Origin: DAOSCP01 sp035379625
GTDB lineage: Bacteria; Bacteroidota; Ignavibacteria; Ignavibacteriales; DAOSCP01
Direction of reading: 5' to 3'
Assembly (NCBI GenBank): GCA_035379625.1
Contig: DAOSVM010000009.1
Location: 18,252 to 82,251 of the forward strand
Length of the DNA stretch: 64,000 nt
Part shown: piece by piece, positions 57,503 through 64,000 of the stretch
Position numbering within the stretch: the stretch's first letter is position 1
Layout of the letters: each line of letters begins with the position of its first letter
Position numbers and translations under genes: made by a program
The notes under the pieces: model-generated
The model's database searches: none
Told to the model about the DNA's origin: nothing
Seen by the model: the letters and a program-made list of their open reading frames with translations, nothing else

Positions 57503-57572
57503 TAGCTCAGACGGTGTAGGCATAGCCCACGTGCGGCGTTGCCGCACGTGGGCAGCGGGCCTCGCGGCCCGC
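57503..57572 (-). repeat. Dispersed hairpin repeat, copy F
   Basis: TAGCTCAGACGGTGTAGGCATA core (as read on plus), then hairpin GCCCACGTGCGGC-GTT-GCCGCACGTGGGC (13-base stem), then hairpin GCGGGCC-TCGC-GGCCCGC. It lies between the protease terminator and phased TGGCA block 2, the same order as copy B relative to the first protease. Confidence 0.85.
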
Positions 57573-57580
57573 AAAAATTT

Positions 57581-57894
57581 TGCCACCAATTTCAATAGGT
57601 GGCAAAAAAAACGTATGTTGGCATTGCTATGGTACCTTTTGGCATTGATATGCCACGCGGTGACAGGGAATTTTCCACGTGTTGGCAAAAAAAATGTATG
57701 GTGGCATTGATATGCCACCTTTTTGGCATTGAATGCCACGATGGTGGCACGGAATTATCACGTGGTGGCAAAAAAAAATGTATGGTGGCATTGATATGCC
57801 ACCTTTTTGGCATTGAATGCCACGCGGTGGCAGGGAATATTCCACGCGGTGGCAAAAATAAATGTAGAGTGGCATCGAATGCCACTCGGTAGCT
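57581..57894. repeat. Phased TGGCA repeat block 2
   Basis: TGGCA or a one-base variant starts at 57600, 57619, 57640, 57661 (TGACA), 57683, 57702, 57724, 57745, 57766, 57786, 57808, 57828, 57850 and 57870, with a degenerate TAGCT at 57890: spacing 19-22. A higher-order unit of 83-84 bases starts at 57600, 57683, 57766 and 57850, which is 21 bases (one step) longer than in block 1. A segment of about 45 bases near 57847-57890 is almost identical to 25470-25514 in block 1. The block ends at the stop codon of the AmpG-like gene. Confidence 0.85.
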
Positions 57895-59176
57895 AAATAT
57901 CTTCCTTAGGAATAAAAAATAGTGATATAATACCAGGAATTCCGCATATAACCGTAAAAATGAAAAAATATTGATAGCCATAACCCGGAAAATGGGATGA
58001 AAAATATTGTTGTATTGCACCACTAACTAAACCAGGGAGCATCATACCTAAAGCAGAAACACCGGTAGATATGGCATAATGTGATGTCTTGAATTCTCCT
58101 CGTGAAACGTACATTAAATATATTGTAAGAGCTGTAAAACCAAAACCGTAACTAAATTGTTCTATTGCTACAAACGGAATTGCGCCCCATATAGTTTTTG
58201 GTTGTAAAAAGGAAAGAATAGTGTATATTATCGTTGGAATGTTAATTATAACTGCCATTGGCCAAAGTAATTTTTTAAGACCAACTTTTGCAGCTACTAA
58301 ACCACCCAGGATACCACCAAAAATTATTGCAGTTACTCCAAACCCGTAAATTATTCCTACATCTTCAGTTGTAAATCCTAAACCACCTATGTTTCTTGGA
58401 TCTTTGAAAAATGGTGCTGCAAGTTTAATTAAGAAAGCTTCGCCCAGTCTAAATGTTAGTATGAAAACTAATATTGAAGCAATTTTAGGTTGCTTGAAAT
58501 AAGTAGAAAATGCCTGACCAAATGAAATGTTTTGATTTTCTTTATTTCCTTTACTATTTCTATCAACATCTGTATCCGGATATGGTAAAATATAAAAATG
58601 GTAAAGTGAAATTAAAAGAAAAATTAAAGCTGAAAGGGAAATTGTTGCAGTCCATCCTATATTAACAGATGAGTAGCTGATAGAAAGAGCACCAGCTAAC
58701 CAAACTAATAAGCTATTTGAAAAAAAGTTAGAACCACGATAAAAAGTTGATCGTATTCCCGCAAAAAAACTTTGTTCTTCTGGTTTTAACGCTAATAGAT
58801 AAAAACCATCAGCTGCTATATCGTGTGTTGCGGATGTAAAGGCTAATATTACTAAAATAGCAAGTGACAAAACAAAAAAGTTTGGTAAATTGATAATAAA
58901 AGCAAACACACCTAAAATAATTGCCATTAAAAATTGAGTGTAAAGAATCCATTTTCTTTTTGTGTAGTATGCATCAACTAAAGGTCCCCAAAACATTTTT
59001 ATAACCCAAGGCAAATACAACCAACTCGTCCAAAATGTGATTGATGCGTTGTCAATTTTGAAATCTTTAAAAAGAATTACAGAAATTTGATTCACTATAA
59101 AATACGGAATTCCTTGTGCAAAATACAATGTTGGAACAAATAGCCAAGGATTGATATAAGTTTTTTTTACTTTCAA
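57893..59176 (-). CDS. AmpG-like MFS permease
   Basis: 427 residues with about twelve membrane segments. The N-terminus (NPWLFVPTLYFAQGIPYFIVNQ) and SWLYLPWVIKMFWGPLVDAYYTKRKW (near 50-75) are typical of AmpG-like muropeptide permeases and related acetyl-CoA transporters. It ends with the charged IPKEDI at the border of repeat block 2. The adjacent sugar kinase (24 bases upstream in transcription) points to uptake of cell-wall or chitin amino sugars. Which muropeptide or sugar is carried cannot be told from sequence alone. Confidence 0.85.
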   Translation of the reverse strand: MKVKKTYINPWLFVPTLYFAQGIPYFIVNQISVILFKDFKIDNASITFWTSWLYLPWVIKMFWGPLVDAYYTKRKWILYTQFLMAIILGVFAFIINLPNFFVLSLAILVILAFTSATHDIAADGFYLLALKPEEQSFFAGIRSTFYRGSNFFSNSLLVWLAGALSISYSSVNIGWTATISLSALIFLLISLYHFYILPYPDTDVDRNSKGNKENQNISFGQAFSTYFKQPKIASILVFILTFRLGEAFLIKLAAPFFKDPRNIGGLGFTTEDVGIIYGFGVTAIIFGGILGGLVAAKVGLKKLLWPMAVIINIPTIIYTILSFLQPKTIWGAIPFVAIEQFSYGFGFTALTIYLMYVSRGEFKTSHYAISTGVSALGMMLPGLVSGAIQQYFSSHFPGYGYQYFFIFTVICGIPGIISLFFIPKEDI

Positions 59177-59199
59177 AAGGCCCCCCGAAAATTTATCAA

Positions 59200-60114
59200 T
59201 TAAAGTGATTTAGCCATTAATATTGCACCAATAGCAGGATTATAAATTGGTTCAGCAATTGTAACTTGTGGTAAATTTTTTATAACCATTTCTTTAAAAG
59301 CGTTAGAATAAAAGTTTTCGTTAGTGATAAGGCTTCCTATTAAAGAGAGTGTCAATTCTTTGAGTCTCAATTTCTTAAGGGCACTCACAACGTGCCAGAA
59401 AAGCTCTGTTGCTTCTTCTCTTAATATTTGTTGGCAAACTTGGTCCCCATTGTTTGCGCATTCAATAACATCGGTAGCTATGGAGGCAATATCAAAATTC
59501 TCGGCATAAACTTTATTTATTAGAATATCAGAATTAGAAATGCCATATTTTGCTTCAACTACTTTAGTTAATTTCGTTTCAATACTGCGGCCATCATATT
59601 CTTTGGCTATGGCAATTAAACCCTTTTTACCAATAGCAAAACCACTTCCTTCATCTCCTATCCAACGACCAAAACCACCAATCCTGTGTATGTTTCCTGC
59701 AGCATCTTTACCAAACATAATTGAACCAGTTCCTGCAATGAGAATACTTCCAGGACCTCCAGCAAAAGCTCCTTCTAATGCAATTCTCGCATCGCTTTCA
59801 ACTGAAAATTTGTTCAAATTAATCCCATTTTCACTAAAAACCTTTAGTATTGCTTCTCTTAAATCATCGGCATTATTTTTTCTTCCAGCACCTGTTGTTC
59901 CTAAAACTATACCATCTAAATCTTCGTAACCTATATTTACCTCTTTCAATGATGAATTAATAAGTTCGAATATTGTTTTAGCAACAGTTTCTTTTCCTAT
60001 CATTAAAAAGTTAGTAGGACCGCTCTTTTTTTCAGTGATAACATTTAAATTTTCATCTGTTAATACAAGATGACTTTTTGTTCCACCACCATCAATACCA
60101 ATGTAATATTTCAT
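59200..60114 (-). CDS. BadF/BadG/BcrA/BcrD-type N-acetylglucosamine kinase
   Basis: 304 residues of the ASKHA fold. Phosphate-1 motif YIGIDGGGTKSHLVL (near 4-18) and phosphate-2 motif ILIAGTGSIMFGK (near 120-132) are clear; GGFGRWIGDEGSGFAIGKKG (near 142-161) is characteristic of the GlcNAc/GlcN kinases related to human NAGK. It would make GlcNAc-6-phosphate in the cytoplasm. It is upstream of the AmpG-like permease in the same orientation, which supports peptidoglycan recycling. Confidence 0.88.
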   Translation of the reverse strand: MKYYIGIDGGGTKSHLVLTDENLNVITEKKSGPTNFLMIGKETVAKTIFELINSSLKEVNIGYEDLDGIVLGTTGAGRKNNADDLREAILKVFSENGINLNKFSVESDARIALEGAFAGGPGSILIAGTGSIMFGKDAAGNIHRIGGFGRWIGDEGSGFAIGKKGLIAIAKEYDGRSIETKLTKVVEAKYGISNSDILINKVYAENFDIASIATDVIECANNGDQVCQQILREEATELFWHVVSALKKLRLKELTLSLIGSLITNENFYSNAFKEMVIKNLPQVTIAEPIYNPAIGAILMAKSL

Positions 60115-60220
60115 ATTATATCCCCATTATAGTTATCAAATTTTTAAGTTAATAAAAAAAAAATGAAAAAAAAAGGGAACTATATAAATTTGAAAAATTT
60201 AAAATTATCTTTAACTTATT

Positions 60221-60640
60221 TTAATTTACGGGATACCATGTTTGTGTTCTATAGATAAATCCCCAATAACCTCTCACTTTTAAAACACCATTTTCGAGCC
60301 AAATTTTACATTTGTAAATTTTACCTTTTTTAGGATCTAAAATTTCGCCCCCTTCGTATACATCACCATTTTTCTGTAAATTTGTAATAATTACCATCCC
60401 GCGAATTTTTTGGTTTTTTCGGAAATCTTCACATTTTGTACAGATTGGATCTTGGTCTTCATTAGGCTCGCGGAATAAATCTACAATTTTACCAAATATT
60501 TTACCATTTTTTTCATATATTTCTACAATCGATTTTGGTTTTCCAGTCTCATCATCTATTGTTTTCCATTTCCTAAAAATACCATCTTGTGAAAATACTA
60601 CAACCGAGATTATAATAATGAACATAAAAATCTTAATCAT
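60221..60640 (-). CDS. DUF2147 family exported protein
   Basis: 139 residues from ATG 60640, preceded by AGGAG; the frame extends further upstream but into aroC. A signal peptide (MIKIFMFIIIISVVVFSQ) is followed by the family pattern: IFRKWKTIDDETGKPKSIVEIYEKNGKIFGKIV, CTKC near 67-70, IRGMVII, GGEILDPKKGKIYKCKIWLENGVLKVRGYWGF. DUF2147 proteins are exported beta-rich proteins of unknown function. It overlaps the end of aroC by 8 bases. Confidence 0.85.
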   Translation of the reverse strand: MIKIFMFIIIISVVVFSQDGIFRKWKTIDDETGKPKSIVEIYEKNGKIFGKIVDLFREPNEDQDPICTKCEDFRKNQKIRGMVIITNLQKNGDVYEGGEILDPKKGKIYKCKIWLENGVLKVRGYWGFIYRTQTWYPVN

Positions 60641-61811
60641 TTTGTGAACTCCTATAATTTTTAAGTATTTCTGTAATTGAATCACCAGAAAATTTTTCCA
60701 AAAATGCTTCACTTAAAGCCCAAGCCAACATACTTTCAGATATTACAGCGCAAGCAGGAACAGCACTAACATCGCTTCTTTCGTATCTTGTTTCGGAATT
60801 TTCAAATTTTATAATATTAATAGTTTTTTTAGGAACTTTAACAGTGGGAATTGGCTTCATTGCTGCTCTTACAATAATTGGCATCCCGTTTGAAATTCCA
60901 CCTTCAATTCCACCGGCGTAATTCGTAAGATGTTTTATCTTATTGTTTTCAATAACAATATCATCTGTAACTTGTGAGCCGGGCATTTGAGAACAAATAG
61001 TCCCGCCTCCAATTTCTACAGCTTTTACTGCATTTATAGATGATATATAAAATGAAATTTTTGCATTCAACTTCCTATCGAAATGCATATATGAACCTAA
61101 ACCCAATGGTACTCCAGTGGCAACTGTAACAAATGTTCCTCCAACTGTTTCTCCTTTTGCAGCGTGACTTCTAACAATTTCTTTTAATTTAATATTATGC
61201 TCTTCATCCAAAACACGCAATTCAAAATTATCGGAAATGTTATTTATTTGAGATGCTGAAAAATCAGCAGGAATTTCATTCTTTAATAACTTGTGATAAA
61301 AATTATCTTCTGGATATACTCCAAGCATACTTTCAACAAAACTACCAATTTCAATATTGAAATATGACAAAAATTTTTTAGCAACAGCACATGCAGCAAC
61401 GCGCGCAGCCGTTTCGCGAGCACTTGAACGCTCTATAGAATTTCTCACATCATCAAATTTATACTTTAATGTACCTACCAAATCAGCATGACCAGGCCTT
61501 ACTACTTCAATCTTTTCAATATCTTTTTCAATTTTTTCAACGGACATCTTCTCAGTCCAATTCTCCCAATCACGATTTTTAATCTGTAAAGTAATTGGCG
61601 AACCGAGCGTCTTACCAAATCTTACACCAGATAATATTTCCACAGTATCGGCTTCTATTTTCATTCTTGGGCCTCTGCCGTAGCCTAATTTCCTTCGTTT
61701 CAATTCTTCGTTTATAAATTCTTCGCTTATTTCAATTCCTGCGGGAAAACCCTCAATTATACATGTTAATGCTTTCCCGTGTGATTCTCCTGCGGTAAGG
61801 AATCTAATCAT
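60633..61811 (-). CDS. aroC: Chorismate synthase
   Basis: 392 residues. It makes chorismate from EPSP with reduced FMN in the shikimate pathway. Family motifs: TAGESHGKALT (near 6), GYGRGPRM (near 43), RPGHADL (near 105), RSSARETAARVA (near 128) and GGIEGGISNG (near 297). It lies 21 bases downstream of uvrB on the same strand and overlaps the DUF2147 gene, so the three may share a transcript though their roles differ. Confidence 0.95.
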   Translation of the reverse strand: MIRFLTAGESHGKALTCIIEGFPAGIEISEEFINEELKRRKLGYGRGPRMKIEADTVEILSGVRFGKTLGSPITLQIKNRDWENWTEKMSVEKIEKDIEKIEVVRPGHADLVGTLKYKFDDVRNSIERSSARETAARVAACAVAKKFLSYFNIEIGSFVESMLGVYPEDNFYHKLLKNEIPADFSASQINNISDNFELRVLDEEHNIKLKEIVRSHAAKGETVGGTFVTVATGVPLGLGSYMHFDRKLNAKISFYISSINAVKAVEIGGGTICSQMPGSQVTDDIVIENNKIKHLTNYAGGIEGGISNGMPIIVRAAMKPIPTVKVPKKTINIIKFENSETRYERSDVSAVPACAVISESMLAWALSEAFLEKFSGDSITEILKNYRSSQND

Positions 61812-61832
61812 TCATACTCCTTAATTTGTTTA

Positions 61833-63848
61833 TTAAAGTCTACTTTTAAGTTTTTCTATTTCATCACGATATTTTGCTGCTAATTCAAATTCCAATGCTT
61901 CAGCGGCCTCGTACATTTTATCAGTCATCTCAGCAATAAGCTCTTTAATATCATCTTTTGTCATAAATTTAGCAACACGTTTATTAAATTCATCAAAAAT
62001 ATCAACCGATTTTGCATCGTATTTGGCTTTTGTATCAGCAACCGAAGTTGATGCCAAAATTTCTTCCACTGATTTATAAACCGTTTCAGGTTTTATTCCA
62101 TGTTCTTCGTTATATTTCATTTGAATTTGTCTTCTTCGATTAGTCTCTTCTATTAAAGCCTGCATTGATTTAGTTATTGTATCGGCATAAAGTATCACAA
62201 GACCGTTTGCATTTCTTGCCGCTCGTCCTGCCATCTGAAAAAGCGACCTCTCACTGCGCAAAAATCCTTCCTTATCTGCATCCAAAATTGCTATCAATGA
62301 AACCTCAGGCATATCCAAACCCTCACGTAATAAATTTACACCTATCAAAACATCAAATTCTCCCAATCTTAGTGAACGTATAATTTCTACTCGCTCAATC
62401 GAATCTATATCGCTATGAATATAGCGTACCTTGATATTAATTTTATTCAAATAATCTGTTAAATCTTCAGCCATCCGTTTGGTTAATGTTGTTACCAAAA
62501 CTTTTTCCTTCTTTTCTATTCGTAATCGTATCTCGTGTACTAAATCATCTATTTGATTTTTTACCGGCCTTACCTCTATCACAGGATCCAGCAAACCTGT
62601 TGGACGAATAATTTGTTCCACTACCTCATTATTACATTTTTCCAATTCATAATCTCCCGGTGTAGCACTTACAAAAATCACCTGATTTATAGATTCTTCA
62701 AATTCTTCAAATTTCATCGGTCGGTTATCTAATGCAGAGGGCAACCTAAAACCATGCTCAACTAACGTTTCTTTCCTAATTCTATCTCCATTATACATCC
62801 CTCGAATTTGCGGAATTGTAATATGTGATTCATCGATAACAAGCAAATAATCCTTTGGGAAATAATCTATTAGCGAAAAAGGGCGGCTACCTGGCGGTCT
62901 ATTGTCCATATGACGAGAATAATTCTCAATCCCACTACAATAACCTATTTCCTTTATCATTTCCAAATCATACAACGTCCGTTGCTCTAACCTTTGTGCT
63001 TCCAACAACTTATTTTCTTTATACAGCTCCTTCAACCTTGCGTTCAATTCCTTCTTAATTGCTCTCATCGCGCGAGCTATTTTTTCCTGCGAACTTACAA
63101 AATATTTTGCTGGATAAATTGCAACACTTTCAACATCACCTTCAAGTATTTTCCCAGTTTTTGCATCAAAATAAGAAAGTTGTTCTATTTCATCCCCCCA
63201 AAACTCTATACGAATAGCTTCTTCCATCTCATAGGCTGGTAAAATCTCAATAATATCACCACGAACTCGAAAAGTGCCTCGCTCAAATTCATAATCGTTG
63301 CGCGTATAAAAGATTTGAATTAAATGATTTATCAAATCCTTTTTGTCAATATTTTGCCCCTTCTTTAAAAACATAATCATTGATGCATATTCATCAGGTG
63401 CACCAATACCGTAAATACAACTAACAGAGGCAACTATTATAACATCATTACGCCCCTCCAAAAGCGCTGTCGTTGCCTTCAAACGCAACCTATCTATTTC
63501 ATCATTTATAGAAAAATCCTTCTCTATATACAAATCCTTCGATACAACATAAGCTTCCGGTTGGTAATAATCGTAATAACTAATAAAAAACTCAACTCTA
63601 TTATTTGGGGAAAAACCCTTAAATTCACCGTACAACTGCGCCGCTAAAGTCTTATTTGGCGAAATCACAAGCACAGGCCTATTTATATTTTCAATAACCT
63701 TTGATATAGTAAAGGTTTTCCCAGAGCCAGTAATTCCCTTTAATATTTGAAATTTTTTACCTGCCAGAACACCATTAGTTAATTTTTCGATAGCTTGCGG
63801 CTGGTCTCCCATCGGTTGATATTTTGAACTAACTTCAAATTTATACAT
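61833..63848 (-). CDS. uvrB: Excinuclease ABC subunit B
   Basis: 671 residues, complete. Walker A GITGSGKTFT (near 39-48), the beta-hairpin YYDYYQPEAY (near 90-99) that probes damage, DEXH-like VIDESH (near 339), a helicase C-terminal half with GINLL-type VNLLREGLDMPEVSL (near 505) and QMAGRAARN, and a UVR domain at the end (EMTDKMYEAAEALEFELAAKYRDEIEKL, given here as EAAEALEFELAAKYRDE). It verifies lesions in nucleotide excision repair. Confidence 0.96.
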   Translation of the reverse strand: MYKFEVSSKYQPMGDQPQAIEKLTNGVLAGKKFQILKGITGSGKTFTISKVIENINRPVLVISPNKTLAAQLYGEFKGFSPNNRVEFFISYYDYYQPEAYVVSKDLYIEKDFSINDEIDRLRLKATTALLEGRNDVIIVASVSCIYGIGAPDEYASMIMFLKKGQNIDKKDLINHLIQIFYTRNDYEFERGTFRVRGDIIEILPAYEMEEAIRIEFWGDEIEQLSYFDAKTGKILEGDVESVAIYPAKYFVSSQEKIARAMRAIKKELNARLKELYKENKLLEAQRLEQRTLYDLEMIKEIGYCSGIENYSRHMDNRPPGSRPFSLIDYFPKDYLLVIDESHITIPQIRGMYNGDRIRKETLVEHGFRLPSALDNRPMKFEEFEESINQVIFVSATPGDYELEKCNNEVVEQIIRPTGLLDPVIEVRPVKNQIDDLVHEIRLRIEKKEKVLVTTLTKRMAEDLTDYLNKINIKVRYIHSDIDSIERVEIIRSLRLGEFDVLIGVNLLREGLDMPEVSLIAILDADKEGFLRSERSLFQMAGRAARNANGLVILYADTITKSMQALIEETNRRRQIQMKYNEEHGIKPETVYKSVEEILASTSVADTKAKYDAKSVDIFDEFNKRVAKFMTKDDIKELIAEMTDKMYEAAEALEFELAAKYRDEIEKLKSRL

Positions 63849-63950
63849 AACTATTTACTTCATCTCTACATATTCTTTAAAATATACGAAATTCCTTAAA
63901 ATTAAACTAATTATTTTTAATGTGATAAATCTCAAAAAAAATATTTTCAT

Positions 63951-64000
63951 TAGCTCAGACGGTATAAGCATAGGCCCCTTACGGCTTGTTCCAAGCCGCA
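63951..64000 (-). repeat. Dispersed hairpin repeat, copy G (cut by window edge)
   Basis: TAGCTCAGACGGTATAAGCATA core on the plus strand, then hairpin CGGCTTG-TTC-CAAGCCG. It is upstream of uvrB, and the part beyond the hairpin is outside the window. The core is identical to that of copy A. Confidence 0.8.

Noticed and set aside
57446..58023. Open frames of 72-143 codons across TGGCA block 2
   Set aside because: Same cause as in block 1; one also runs into the antisense of the AmpG-like gene.

Overview
The window comes from a strongly A+T-rich bacterium of the Bacteroidota/Chlorobiota/Ignavibacteriota (FCB) group, most likely an Ignavibacteria- or Kapabacteria-like lineage. Two large secreted subtilisin-like proteases end in type IX secretion sorting domains; one carries the YPNPFNPTT motif common in Ignavibacteria. 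Signal peptides often end in A-Q or S-Q, and there is an LptE lipoprotein and a sigma-54 regulator. I saw no rRNA, tRNA, CRISPR array or transposase gene.

Layout. Position 1-906 (minus) is a truncated MeaB GTPase. Positions 1044-21472 (plus) hold one long, tightly packed purine/urate degradation cluster: a purine deaminase, a two-subunit xanthine dehydrogenase, YgfK, SsnA, YgeY, a threonine-synthase-like PLP enzyme, a hydantoinase, a second molybdenum hydroxylase (Mo and 2Fe-2S subunits), YgeW, a TrpB-like PLP enzyme, a MocA-like nucleotidyltransferase, XdhC, an unknown membrane protein and a THEP1-like P-loop NTPase. Its make-up matches the selenium-linked anaerobic purine catabolism clusters known from E. 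coli, clostridia and gut bacteria. The expected job is to strip purines to ammonia, CO2 and small carbon units.

Positions 21539-25018 encode DnaE. Then come a phased repeat block, a type IX-secreted protease (minus), an A-type Fe-S carrier, an apparently exported superoxide dismutase, an SRPBCC protein, a sigma-54 activator, LptE, LeuRS, small unknown genes, a methyltransferase and a YceI protein. Positions 38749-44481 form a five-gene TolC/adaptor/ABC export operon with two permeases. Position 44537-48007 is a large nuclease-helicase, a possible defence or repair protein. Positions 48457-54418 are gltBD. After the second type IX-secreted protease the window ends with minus-strand genes: an AmpG-like permease and GlcNAc kinase (cell-wall sugar recycling), aroC with a DUF2147 protein, and uvrB.

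Two non-coding repeat systems stand out. Seven dispersed copies of a short element share a 20-base core resembling a tRNA D-arm (TAGCTCAGACGGT) next to a hairpin whose sequence changes while its pairing is kept. Two blocks of about 310-330 bases, 32 kb apart, carry the word TGGCA every 19-22 bases (about two helical turns) fifteen times each. The dispersed element and the phased block lie together downstream of each of the two proteases.
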